Positions 35,952 through 48,400 of a DNA stretch of 64,000 nucleotides are shown one piece after another. Each line of letters starts with the position of its first letter. The stretch's first letter is position 1. The translations under genes and the position numbers were made by a program. Source of the stretch: Heracleum sosnowskyi (lineage: Eukaryota; Streptophyta; Magnoliopsida; Apiales; Apiaceae); NCBI GenBank assembly GCA_030848705.1, contig CM061245.1, forward strand, positions 58,616,006 to 58,680,005, in the 5' to 3' direction. The notes under the pieces are model-generated. The model searched no databases and was not told where the DNA came from. It saw only the letters and a program-made list of their open reading frames with translations.

Positions 35952-37334
35952 TTTTGATTAGAAGTTAGTAACTGCAAGACAGTCCTAGTAAATACATGAG
36001 TTTAAGAATTTCTCTATCCTTAGGACTCGTGAATTTATTTTCAGGAGCAATTCTCGTAGGTTAGGATTATTGTACTAATTTTATGTCATATTTATGGATG
36101 ATATATCTTCTGGAATTTAACTAGTTAATAATTCTAAAATTATTTAGGTGCTAATATTTGTTCTAAATATTTAAGCATCTATTTAATTCGATTTAATTTA
36201 CTTTGTTTTAAACATTGTAGATTAATGCAACATAATTCATTGGATTTTAATTGGTTAATATCAGTGAATGATATTTAGTCGATTTAATTCTAAGAAAATT
36301 ATGAATTTTCTAGTAACCTTGAATTTTTAGTGAAGATTTCTGATCTAAAATAAATTCATAGGTGACAGAAAATAAAAAGGAAGTTTGATTTTTAAAACAA
36401 GAACATGTTTTAAAATTAAATAAGAAGCAAACAATATCGAATTAGGAAATTCGATAGTTTTTCTAAGTACATAAAAAATATATCGAAAGCAATTTTCGAT
36501 AGTTTTTGGAAAGGAAATGAAAAAATATCGAAGGTATTTCTCGATAATTTTTGAAATTGAAGTGAAAATGTATCGAAGGGATTTAAATTTTTTCAATAAC
36601 TAAAATCCTCGATAGTTTTCATAAAATAGAGTTCGATAGTTTTTAGTTTATACAGCTAAAAGCTTTCGATGGTTTTTCAAAGAGTCGGTTTGAATTCTAT
36701 ATTTTAAACACTTCAATAGTTTTTCAAAAACTATCGAAGTGATATTGACCTTTTTGCCCCTATGAGAAAACCATCGACAATTCATTTTAAAAACTATCGA
36801 ACATGAATTTACGAAAATACCCCTGAAGATCAGTTAGTATATATATGGCCCTTAGACGTTTTTCTCTTGTCATTTTCAGATCTAAGGATTGTTACATATA
36901 TACTTACATATATATACAACCAAGAACAATAAGAACTCGATATTTTTCTTGATTAACCGAGAATTACCTCAAGTAAATCCAATTTAACCACACTAATTTC
37001 ATTTTCAACCGTGAGAACTCTGTGCTTTGTGATTATTGTGTTTTCTAATCTCGGTTTTGGTGAAGAAATCTATTGAAAGAGACTTTTCGAACCTTAGGTG
37101 ACTTAAATTGTTATTGAATAGTGACTTTTGGTTGAAATCCATTTCATTCGAAGTGTGTTTCAATTAAAATTACTTTTCTTGATATAGAAAATTAGGGTTC
37201 TTAAATTGGGTGATTTGTTTGTTCGAAGTTGTTAAGTTGTTAAAAAGGGTTATTTTAAAGGTTAATTAATTAGAAATAATTAATTAAAATAGTTGTGGTT
37301 TAAATTTAAATTTTCTGGAATTTTTGAAAATATA
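35952..37334 (+). other. spacer between pol and downstream ORF of element C
   Basis: About 1.4 kb without coding sequence, AT-rich. Its centre (36436-36810) is filled with copies of a 12-base motif; the last 300 bp is probably leader of the downstream ORF. D and A have spacers of similar position and about 1.3 kb. Confidence 0.6.
36436..36810. repeat. dispersed TCGATAGTTTTT motif cluster in element C
   Basis: About ten copies or one-base variants of TCGATAGTTTTT or its reverse complement AAAAACTATCGA, at about 36449, 36499, 36541, 36610, 36630, 36667, 36713, 36728, 36765 and 36791, with further TATCGAA half-copies. Spacing is irregular and both directions occur. It is not a tandem repeat. 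Confidence 0.85.
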
Positions 37335-37854
37335 ATGGCCGGAGAATTTATCGTAACCAAAACTAATCATGTCTCTTTTCAGAATGTGCAATCCATTGCG
37401 AACTTACAGTTTCGTGCATGGGGACAATTCTTGAATTCACGTTCTTTAGTGGCTTATGCATTAAGTACTCTTGCGATCCTTTGTATTGATCAATTGACTG
37501 CACTGTACACGACTGCCACTGACACATCGGAGAATAACATATCTTCTTTCAGTTTTGTTGTGCCAGGGGGCAGAACAATAAGGGTGACAGAACATGACCT
37601 TAATAGGATTTTACACTTTCTAACATAAAACCTTGTTCCTGATCCCAATACTGAAGAAATACATGCTTTCTTCACTCTCATTAGAAGTCAACAACCTAAC
37701 TTCTTTGTGGGAGAGTTTTTAAAGCATTACCTGACAAAGCCATGAAATTTCTTCTTTCACACCTTAATCCATGTTTTTACTGCAAAGCTTACAAATCTGC
37801 ATGGCATTCCTCTGTTTCTTCAGAAACTAGGGTTTGCTATTGCTAACAATAGGC
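37335..37854 (+). pseudogene. downstream ORF of element C, N-terminal piece
   Basis: ATG at 37335 opens MAGEFIVTKTNHVSFQNVQS; the position after the spacer and the alignment to D and E support this start. The N-terminal domain continues through a TAA at 37626-37628 and a TGA at 37743-37745 to AIANNR at the insertion of D. The TGA replaces the Trp of the LRKEW(N/S)FFF motif, the same codon that is TGA in E. A short open frame persists between stops, so decay is by point mutation here. Confidence 0.78.
37850..37854. repeat. target-site duplication of element D, left copy
   Basis: TAGGC; repeated at 49776-49780 after the right LTR. Confidence 0.93.
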
Positions 37855-38348
37855 TGTTAGATATAATTGCTAATGATTGTTTTATCAGTGTTTAAGAAAC
37901 AGGTACTCATCAGAGTTTACTTGAAGCCAGTCAGAGTTTATTTAAAGTCTGACGGGATGAGAGTTTATTTTAGCTGTCGGTGCTAACATGATTATTCTAG
38001 AAGCAATATATTCTGAAGATGGAAAGAAGCAGAATATATTGAGATAGCTAAATAAACGGGATAGAAGACAGAAGCAATCCTAGATTGATATAAATTGTAT
38101 AGCTGATTTATAGGATATCAATTAGAGATTGATTATGTAGCTGTGTACTATATAAACACAGATAGGTTAACCCTAAAAGGGATGCGAATACTGAATACAT
38201 TATTCTTGTAACCTAGCAGCTCGCTGTGATTCTTTAACATCACTGAGAGAAGAGTTATTTATATAATTCAGTTTATTGATCATAAACAGTGTTTTTAATT
38301 GTTCTTCTCATACATATATTGATTATATATTGTGTATTCGGCCTAACA
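37855..38348 (+). repeat. 5' LTR of element D (494 bp)
   Basis: U3 contains several CAGAGTTTA copies, then a TATA box at 38149-38156 and an imperfect hairpin at 38220-38247 just after TTGTAACCTAG. The TATA context TATATAAACACAG is the same in elements B and E. The end CCTAACA is followed by the primer site. Confidence 0.95.
38149..38156 (+). promoter_or_regulatory. TATA box of element D 5' LTR
   Basis: TATATAAA followed by CACAG; the identical TATATAAACACAG occurs in the LTRs of B and E, supporting a conserved core promoter. The transcription start would lie about 30 bp downstream. Confidence 0.7.
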
Positions 38349-38350
38349 AT

Positions 38351-38362
38351 TGGTATCAGAGC
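38351..38362 (+). other. primer binding site of element D
   Basis: TGGTATCAGAGC, two bases after the LTR; a perfect match to the usual copia site for initiator methionine tRNA. Confidence 0.93.
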
Positions 38363-38411
38363 CAAGGCTGATTAATATATACAGTTTATCGATCCAAACA
38401 CAAGTATAATC

Positions 38412-40766
38412 ATGATTGACAACTCTCAGGAAGGTTCAAATGCAGGTTCTAATGCTCAGAAGGTTCAACCTACTTCTGTAAGTCGATATGAGACTATCAG
38501 GGTTCCAATTCTGAGACCAGTTGAATATCCAATATGGAAGGTGAAGATGACTATGTTTCTGGAAGCCACAGATCCAGAATACCTTGATAGAATCAATGAT
38601 GGTCCTCATATGCCAACTAAATTGTCTCCTGTTATAACTGGTCAAGAACAAAAGACTGTTCCAAAAGAGAAGAAAGATTTGACTCCTGAAGATATCTCAT
38701 CAATTGCAAAGGATGCAAAGGATGCAAAGGTTAGACATCTACTCCACAGTGCCTTAGATAATGTCATGTCTAACAGAGTTATTGGCTGTAAAACTGCCAA
38801 AGAAATTTGGGATGCTTTAGAAGTCAGGTGTCAAGGAACAAGTGCTATAAAGAAGAACATGAAGACTATTCTAACACAGGAGTATGAACACTTTGACTCT
38901 AGATCTGATGAAAGTTTGACAGATACATATGACAGATTTTGTAAATTGTTGAATGATTTATCCCTGGTTGATAAAGAATATGAACTTGAAGAGTCAAATC
39001 TCAAGTTTCTTCTATCCCTACCTGAAAGATGGGATTTAAAGGCGACAACAATCAGAGACAATTATGATCTTGTAGATACAGATCTTGATGAAATCTATGG
39101 GTTGCTTAAAACTCATGAACTTGAAATAGAACAGAGAAACAAAAGATCTGGAAAGAAGACAAAATCTGTTGCTCTTAAAGTTGAAGAAAAGTCTGTCAAG
39201 AAGGAATCATCAAGAAAGAAAACCAAAGGAAAGGCTTTAGTCATTAAATCTGACAGTGAGTCATCAAACTCTGATGATGGCTCAAACACTGATGATGAAG
39301 CTTCTGATTCTGAGAATGATGAAGAAGAAATGATGAGAATGGCTGCTTTAATGGTGAAGACCTTCAAGAAGATGGGATTCAAGAACTTCAAGAAAGGAAA
39401 GAGATTCTCAAGGAAAGATTCAAATTCTGATAAGAGAAATTTCAGAAAGTCTGATGGAAAATATACCAAGTCTGGAAAGAAAGACAAGTCTGAGATCCAG
39501 TGCTACAAGTGTAAAGAGATGGGTCATTATGCTCCAGAATGCAAGAAAGGAAAATCTGAGAAAGCACTCATCACTAAAGGCAAGGACTGGGCAGACACTT
39601 CAGACTCAGATGAGGGAGTCAATTATGCTCTCATGGCAACTGTTAAAGATGAAACTGAGCCATCTGGAAACAAGGTACCCCTAACAACTTATGCTTATGA
39701 TACTGATAATATATCTGAATTAAGAATTTATCTTAAAACCATACATGTTAGTTATAGGGATCAGACTTTAGAAAATGAAAGAATCAAATCTGAGAATCTA
39801 GGTCTTAAAGAGAGGAATAAATTTCTTGAAGAGAAACTTGTTAACATGCAACAAGTTCAAAAGGAGAGAGATGATGCTGTTTATGTTGAACAGGAGTTGC
39901 TTAAAAGATATAGGGAAATAGAATCTGAGTTGGAAAAAGAGAGGAAAGTGATTAAAACCTAGACGAATTCTGGAAAAGACACACATCAGGTTTTTCAGAC
40001 AGATACTGTAGGCTTAGGTTACTGTGAGGGAGATGAACTTAGGTTTAAAGATAAAGTTAAAGTGAAACCACAACTTAAACCTGTGCAATTTGTTCCTGAA
40101 TACAGTAAGCTAAAGTCTGTTGTTGTAAAAGAAGCTGTTATGGAGCCAATTGAAACTTGTGAAAAACAGGTTAATATTGGTTCAATAACAGAGAATAAGA
40201 TTGAGATAGAAGCTGTTAAAGAACCAGTAAAAATCTGTGATAAACAGGTTAATGTTGGTTTGATGACAGAAAAACAATTCAAACATAAGCTCAAAGAAGT
40301 AAAGTCTGTCAACAAACAGAAAATGTTTAAGAAGAATAGGAATGGAAAAGTAGGCATTAATAAAAGAAATGATTATCTGCCTAATTCTGTTGCTCCTAGA
40401 AAAACATGTCATAGTTGTGGTAGTACTAACCATCTTGCCAGGTTTTGCAAGAAGAACAAAGATATTAACTCTTTACCCTCCACATATGGAGTAAAGAATG
40501 ATTATGTTAGGGTTAGACCACATACTTTATGCACACACTGTGGGAGCACTTGGCATTCCATTTATACTTGCAAGAGTTATCATGCTATTTATCACAACTA
40601 TTATGAGCTAAAACCCAACTTGAAATGGGTTAGAGCAAACTCTGCAAGTGTAAGGTCTGACAATGTTAGTTTAAACTCTGTTGATAGTGATTCCGCTGCA
40701 AAAGCTAACAATGTTAAGAAAGCCAAAGGATCCAAGCAAGTCTGGATCCTTAAATCTAACACTTAG
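38412..40766 (+). pseudogene. copia gag of element D, one TAG
   Basis: ATG at 38412 starts MIDNSQEGSNAGSNAQKV. The frame holds the UBN2-type gag core (YPIWKVKMTMFLEA, AKEIWDALEVRCQG), a Lys/Ser/Asp-rich linker, a knuckle CYKCKEMGHYAPECK, a coiled coil (about residues 430-515) and two more knuckles, CHSCGSTNHLARFC and CTHCGSTWHSIYTC. A TAG at 39960-39962 replaces the Trp found in E (KTWT context). The same frame resumes at once and ends SKQVWILKSNT at 40766. Two extra C-terminal knuckles are shared with A and E. Confidence 0.92.
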
Positions 40767-40785
40767 TGATTGTTTGTGATTGCAG

Positions 40786-43700
40786 GGCATAAAAGAGAGC
40801 ACTCTTATCTTGGACAGTGGATGCTCAGGACATATGACTGGAAATAAAGCCCTGCTATCAGATTATGAGGAAAAAGCTGGCCCAAAAGTTTCCTATGGAG
40901 ATGGCAACATAGGACATACTCTGGGATATGGCAATATCAATCTTGGAAGTGTCATCATTACAAATGTAGCTCTTGTCTCAGGACTCAAGCATGATCTGCT
41001 TTCTGTGAGTCAAATCTGTGACAGAGGATACCATGTAGATTTTCATACTGAACATTGTGAAGTTATCAGCAAATCTACAGGGAAAGTTGTTCTAGTTGGA
41101 CACAGGCACAATAACATCTATGAAGCAAGTTTGGTAACAAACTCTGAAGGAAAAACTGTGTGTCTATCAGCAAGAATGTCTAGTGAAGAGAGTTGGAAAT
41201 GGCATAAGAAGCTCTCTCACCTAAACTTGAACAACATCAATGAGCTGATTCGAAAAGATCTTGTAAGGGGACTTCCAAAGTCAATACTCAGCTTAGATGG
41301 TCTGTGTGATTCTTGTCAAAAGGCCAAGCAAAGGAAGTCATCTTTCAAGAGTAAATCTGAATCTTCAGTTGTGGATCCTTATCATCTTTTACATATTGAT
41401 CTCTTTGGTCCAGTGAATATAATGTCAATGGGCAAAAAGAAATATGCTTTGGTAATTGTTGATGAATACACCAGATACACATGGGTGTATTTCTTAGCAA
41501 AGAAGGATGAAACTGCCTTAATTCTTATGGATCATGTGAAGCTATTGGACAAAGGATCACAGTACAAAGTGAAAATTCTAAGGAGTGATAATGGTACTGA
41601 ATTCAGAAATTCTGAAATGGAAGCTTTCTGCAAGGAAAGAGGAGTGAAGCAAGAATTTTCTGCACCTGGAACTCCACAGCAAAATGGTGTAGTTGAAAGG
41701 AAGAACATAACTCTAATCGAAGCTGCCAGAACAATGCTTGATGAAGCAAAATTGCCAACTTATTTCTGGGCAGAAGCTGTTCAAACAGCTTGTTTTACTC
41801 AAAATGCTACACTGATCAACAAGCATGGGAAAACACCATATGAGATGATGAAAAATAAGAAGCCAAATTTGAAGTATTTTCATATTTTTGGATGTAAGTG
41901 CTTTGTGTTGAAAACTCATCCTGAACATTGACCAAGTTTAACTTAAAAGCTGATGAATGAATTTTTGTTGGATACCCACTATCAACTAAAGCATTCAGAG
42001 TCTACAATCTGAGAACTAAAGTGATCATGGAATCTATACATGTGTCATTTGATGACAAGAAAATAACTGGAATAGAAGATGAAGAATATCATGATCAACT
42101 TCGCTTTGAAAATGAAGATTTAAACTCTGATGATGTAAACTCTGATGCAGCAAATCCAACAAACTCTGACGAAGCATACTCTGATCCTTTACTGGTAAAC
42201 ACTGACGAATTTTCTCTGACAGAACAAAATAGAGAACCAGTTGAGGGGGAGCGTGAAGAAACTTCAGAAACTTCTCAAATTAATGACTCAAATTCTGAAA
42301 GAGGGTCAAATGAAGAATCAAACAGAAACTCTGAAAGTTCAAATTCTGAACAGTCCAATTCAGGGGGAGCCTCAGAGAATGCAAATAGTCAAGAAGAAAA
42401 TCAGGAGAGCATAGATCAAGGGGGAGGATCTAATAATGATAATAGAAGCCAATTACCAACAGCAAGAAGGTGGACACAATCCCATACACCTGACTTGATA
42501 ATTGGAGATCCAGAAGCTAGTGTAAGAACTAGAAGTGCTATAAATAATGAATGTCTGTTTCATGCATTCTTATCTCAAACAGAGCCCAAGAAAGTGGAAG
42601 AAGCTCTTCAAGATGCTAACTGGATAACAGCAATGCAAGAGGAGTTAAATGAATTTGAGAGGAATGAAGTCTGGACACTTGTACCAAGACCAAAGAACAG
42701 ATCTATTGTTGGTACAAAGTGGGTTTTCAGAAACAAAATAGACAGTGATGGAGTGATTACTAGGAATAAAGCTAGACTTGTGGCTAAAGGCTATTCACAG
42801 CAGGAAGGAATTGACTATGATGAAACCTTTGCTCCTGTTTCAAGATTTGAGGCAATAAGGATTTTTCTGGCCTATGCTGCTCACAAGAAGTTTAAAGTCT
42901 TTCAGATGGATGTGAAAATTGCTTTTCTCAATGGGAAACTTGAAGAAGAAGTGTTTGTTGAACAACCACCAGGGTTTGTAGATTCCAAACATCCAGATTA
43001 TGTCTACAGGCTTGATAAGGCATTATATGGACTAAAGCAGGCACCTAGAGCATGGTATGAAACTCTGGCTCAATTTCTTTTAGAAAGTGGGTTCACTAGA
43101 GGTACAATTGACAAAACCTTGTTCTATTTTAATTTTGGTGATGATTTGCTGTTAGTTCAAATCTATGTGGATGACATAATTTTTGGGTCTACTAATGACA
43201 AACTCTGCAAGAAATTTGCCAAGCTTATGCAGTCAAGATATCAAATGAGTATGATGGGAGAGCTTAGTTATTTTCTAGGCTTACAGGTCAAGCAAACAGA
43301 TGATGGGATTTTTATCAATCAAGCAAAATATACCAGAAATCTTCTCAAGAAATTTGGTATGCTTGATAGTTCATCTGCTACAACTCCCATGGCTACTGCA
43401 ACAAAGCTAGACAAAGACACAGGAGCCTCAGTAGATATGACAAACTATAGAGGAATGATAGGGTCTCTTCTTTATCTGACAGCAAGTAGACCTAATATCA
43501 TGTATGCAACATGTCTTTGTGCAAGATTTCAAGCAGACCCCAGAGAGCCACATCTAACAGCTGTAAAGAGGATTTTCAAATATCTCAAAGGAACCATAAC
43601 CCTTGGTTTGTGGTACCCTAGAGAATCAGAGTTTAAATTAATTGGTTACTCTGATGCAGATTTTGCAGGCTGTAAGATAGACAGAAAAAGCACAAGTGGA

Positions 43701-44108
43701 AGCTGTCAATTTTTAGGTGACAGATTAGTTTCTTGGTACAACAAGAAACAGAAATCAATTTCCACATCCACAGCAGAAGCAGAGTATATAGCTGCTGGTA
43801 GCTGTTGTGCACAGATTTTATAGATGAAGAATCAATTGCTGGACTATGGATTAAGGTACTCTAGAATACCTATTTACTGTGATAATCAAAGTGCTATTGC
43901 TATGACAGGTAATCCAGTACAGCACTCCATGACCAAGCACATCAGCATAAGGTATCATTTTATCAGGGAACATGTGGAAGAAGGAAACATTGAGCTTCAT
44001 TTTGTTTCTACAGACCAACAGCTTGCAGATATCTTCACCAAACCTTTGAGTGAAGCTACCTTTACAAGGCTGGTAAATGAACTTGGAATGATCTCTGGTT
44101 TTGACTAG
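40786..44108 (+). pseudogene. copia pol of element D: PR, INT, RT, RNase H; three breaks
   Basis: Pol begins after TTTGTGATTGCAG with GIKESTLILDSGCSGHMTG, in a different frame from gag. Integrase motifs HIDLFGPV, RSDNGTEF and NGVVERKN, RT motifs [12 protein letters not shown] and [12 protein letters not shown], and RNase H motifs [12 protein letters not shown] and [10 protein letters not shown] are present. Breaks: a one-base loss near 41926-41931 giving a premature TGA, a TGA at 41958-41960 where E has Gly, and a TAG at 43821-43823 where relatives have Trp (CAQILW). Between integrase and RT is a Ser/Asn/Glu-rich linker made largely of NSD/NSE units. Confidence 0.92.
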
Positions 44109-45464
44109 AGATACTGGTTAGATTCAAACTCTATACATGATTTTATGCTCATGGTTCTTTGCATGTGTAAACTGTTATTTGTACCAGTATGTTAAACTCT
44201 GATATTAAACTCTGTTAGTCATACTCTGTCAGTCATACTCTGTCGGTTAAACTCTGATATTATACTCTGATTGTGATTTTTTGTCTGAAACACATGGACC
44301 GATGAAGAAAATTGTATGAAGCATGATTTTCAGTAAGTAATCATGAATCCTTCTAAGTATTATAAATTCTAAATTACAAAATGTGCAGAAATTTTACATA
44401 GCATGATACTGTCTCTATATTTATAGCATCTCTTAGTTTATTGATCCTATACACTAAGTCTGTATTAGCTGTTTGCATTTTCTCTCATAAATTAATTGTA
44501 TTAACTGATGAAAAGTCTAAACTCTGAAAATTAGTTACAAATATTTCACCCTCAAATCAAAAGATGCCAAAAAGAGCACAAATTCCTTTGAGATCATGTT
44601 GTGCCTAGGAAGATCCAGGAACTTTTTGTATGAAATAAGGGCTAAAATCTTTGATTTTTGGTGACTAGTGCCAACCACTGATTACTGGAAAAAAAAAATT
44701 ATATATATACAGGGGGTGAAAATAAAAGATATATCCAAATGAAAGGATATCAGAATACAGAGTTTAGATATAAAAATCAGATTTTATTTTATATGAGAGT
44801 TTGAGCAACCAGTTTTTACTGCTTTAGTTTGTGGATTTTATGCACTTTGAGATGATCTAAATATTCATATTCAGTAAACTCTGCTAATTCACACACAAAT
44901 ACTCACACCTGTACAGTTTGTGAAAAGAGTTTATTTATAAAGGAGGAGGATTGGTAAACACTGATGAACTGTGTACTCTACGCTGAGGTAATTTTATTTT
45001 AATCTCTGATGATTAAAATTAATTATTTGTTTCAGACAGTTAACAATTTTGAGAAAATATTCTTGAAAATAAAAGAGTATGATTGGTAATGGTTCTAATT
45101 TGTATTAAACAGAGGAGAGAGGTTGAGTGTCTAGAAAAGTGTAAAAGGCGGTAATTATTGCTGTTTTTACTGCGCATGCGCATTGGAAACTGCCAATTAC
45201 TGCTGTCAGTCATTGCATGTGTGCCACGTGTCCCACTCACACAGTTAACGGAGTAAGACAGTTGTGTATTAATGATTAAAAACTGTTCAGTTTTTAATTT
45301 TGAATTTCATATTTATACAATACATACACATACGTCTAAACCTTTCACATCTTACTTCAATTCACATCTATTGTCACACACACATATTCACAAACACCTT
45401 TCTACTTACAAACTCTTTTGAAGCTTTTGCATCAGTTTCTTTGTTATTCTTTCAAATCTTTCAA
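44109..45464 (+). other. spacer between pol and downstream ORF of element D
   Basis: About 1.35 kb without a supported gene. It contains a dense group of AAACTCTG copies (44190-44270) and isolated ones near 44517 and 44876. The last 160 bp before the ATG is rich in CACA/TTCA and looks like a transcript leader. A promoter or splice site for the downstream ORF could lie here but none is certain. Confidence 0.55.
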
Positions 45465-48400
45465 ATGGCAACTACAACGTTTGTTTCTTCTGGGTTAGAA
45501 TTTGTTCCAAACAACTACGCATCACCACTAAACACTGCTAACGCACCAGAAGCTTTTCATATGATTCAAGAATTTCTTGCTCAGTCAGCGATTGGGCGTG
45601 CTTTAGTAGAACCAGCAAAACTTTCTGGTTCTCAAATCAAGGTGTTCTGGGAGTCGGGTCTTTATGATGATGGTGGTGAGACTGGTAACCCATCTATAAT
45701 TTTTGAATTTGAAGAAACAGAGTATGTAATTACTTCAGGAACCATTCGTGCTGCAATGGGGTTTCCTGAGTTTTCGTCATATACCATTGGAATGGGTGAT
45801 AATGATTTGCTGAGGATGATGCGAGAGATTGGGTATTCTGGACCCTTGACTAAGATTGGACAGTTGAAACGACCATTCTTAAGGAAGGAGTGGAGCTTCT
45901 TCTTTGATTGCATCACAAGAACTTTTGGAAAGAAATGCACAAACTGGGATGATATTCCCACGGACAGTCTGCAAATCGGGTATTCTTTATTATATGATAA
46001 TCATTTTGATTTTGCACGACTTGTATTGAATAATTTAGGGGAGAAAATGACAGAGAATAGAGGGGTAGTATACTTTTCTAGATTTTGTCAGATTTTGTTC
46101 TCTTACTGTGTCCAAGGGGTAGACATTGTTGCTGAAGATGTTTCTTGTTTTAAATTACACAAGAGGATATTCTCTGATCTTATTAACAAAGATGTTAAGA
46201 AAGGGGTTGTTGGAGATTTGTTACTGCTTGCATCTGTGCAACAGTTTGTAGATGATCAAGTTAATTCACAAACACAAATTCCTTCTCAACCAGAACCTTT
46301 GCAAACAGAGCTTCCTCCATCAACATCTGTCAAACCTAAATCTAGTGGTAGGACTAAGCATGTTGGTTCTAAACCTGCAAGGTCTGTTAGACCAGCTACT
46401 GATGTAGGGGTGTCCAAATCAAATGATGAGCCAAAGGGTCATTACAAGAAAAGGAGAGCCAATAGATCAAAAGCAAATGATGAGGATGATCTTGACAATG
46501 AAACTCTTCATAAGAGAAAAAGGAGATTAGTAGCCAATTATCTTTTTGATAATGTGGATGAAGCTGTCCAGCATGAAGCTCCTGAAGTTGTTGTTGAGGA
46601 GCCTGTTGTAAATGCTGATGATGAGGACATGATTTTTGTAGATACTGAAGCTCCTGAAGTTATTGTTCAGGAGGCTACTGAAAATGTTGAAGCAGTCTCT
46701 GTGCCTGACTTGGCAAATGCTGATATAGAGGCTGATTTTGATCAAGATGTTTTATTTGATGATTTTGATGCAAATGTTGAAGCACATCCTAGTATCAGTG
46801 TTTGTGATACTGAGGATGTGGTAGCTGATCAACCCACCCAAATTCTAGATGAGTCAATTGCAACTCATACAGAGATTCTCTCTGTCAATAATACAATTTC
46901 TGAAAAGGGTGAGGAGGTTGATCAGGTACTTGAAGCTGCTCAGGTAGTTGAAGCTGCTATAGAGAATTTTGATGAAGCTATGGCAGGGAATGTTAAAGAA
47001 ACTACTGTACAAACAGAAGATATTGTTGCAGAGACTGTTCCTATAGAAACAGAGGTTATTGTAAACTCTGAGATTCCTGAAGCTGCACAGGTAAATGCTG
47101 AGGTTACTGCTGACAATGTTATTGAAGAAATTGCAGAGCAGTTAGAGGAGAATGCTAATGAAGATAGAGTTGATTTTGATAATGCTGATCACACATCTGT
47201 AAACTCTGATCATGCAAACTCTGGGATCAATGCTGAACTTTCAGACTCTGATGAGTCTATACCTTTTCTAAGAGATCCTACAGCAGAGTCTATCAAAGAA
47301 AATCACAATGCCACTGAAGATCATTTCAGGGAAATGCATTATGCTAATTGGTCAGGAGCAGACTGCATTTTCTCTACTCAAAGGGCTGCTGATTTTGTAC
47401 ATAAGACTGCTACAAAGATTACTAATCCTGAGTTATTATCACATTTTAAGGCGACCATTGTTCAAGTTAAATCATTGCACAACCGCTTTGATGAGACTCA
47501 CAAGGTTGTTCTTGGATTGAGTACTGATATTGCTCTTAAGGAGTTAGCACTAAAGAAAGATAGAGCTCAATTTACATCTATGGTAAAAGATCAAGAAGAG
47601 ATTAAGCAGAGGCTAACAAGGGTTGAGAGCAATCAAGCTGACATATCTACTAAGATTGACTCTATTGCTGCATCACTTGAGTTGCTGACATCAGTTTTTA
47701 TTCCTGATGATGTCAAAAAGGGGGAGAAGATACCTAAAGACAAATGCAGAAGGACTCCAACTTTGAAACTGAGGGATGATTCAAATGATGGTGGAAGCAG
47801 GGAAACAGAGAAAAGGTCAAAGTCTTCTCAAGAGCAAGGGCGACTTAGGTCAAACTCTGCTAGACAGACAAACTCTGAAAGGTTAAACTCTGGTAGACAA
47901 TCTTCTTCAAGACTTAAAAGTCTAGTGATTTCATCAAATCCAACTACTGATGAAGAGATTGCTGCTAAGATTTTCATGGAAGAACATGGTGGTGAAGCCA
48001 CAGTTGAAGATATAGATGCTGAGATGAAGCTTCTTGCTAAAGAACACCAGAAAAAGATTGAAGCTGGTACTTATAAGAAGAAATCAGTAAAGGCTCCTAG
48101 AAAGAAAGAAATTGGAATTTCTATCAAAGAAAATACTCAACAGAGTATACAATACACAAGGAGGCCTGTGATTGCAAATACTGATAAAGGAAAAGGTAAA
48201 CTGGTAGAAGAAGGACAATTACCAAAGAAGAATTATTCAACCTCTGACGTTGCTCAAGTTGAATCAAGGATATACAAATCAACCTCTGACGTTGCTCATG
48301 TTGATATTTCTACTAAAGTTGTGACAACCTCTGACAAGGCTCAAGTTGTACAAACTCAGCTAGCTCCACAACTTCAAGGTTTCTTAAGACCTGTACTTTC

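Noticed and set aside
36345..36596. 83-codon minus-strand frame in the spacer of C
   Set aside because: It is a translation of the TCGATAGTTTTT repeat cluster, without a domain.
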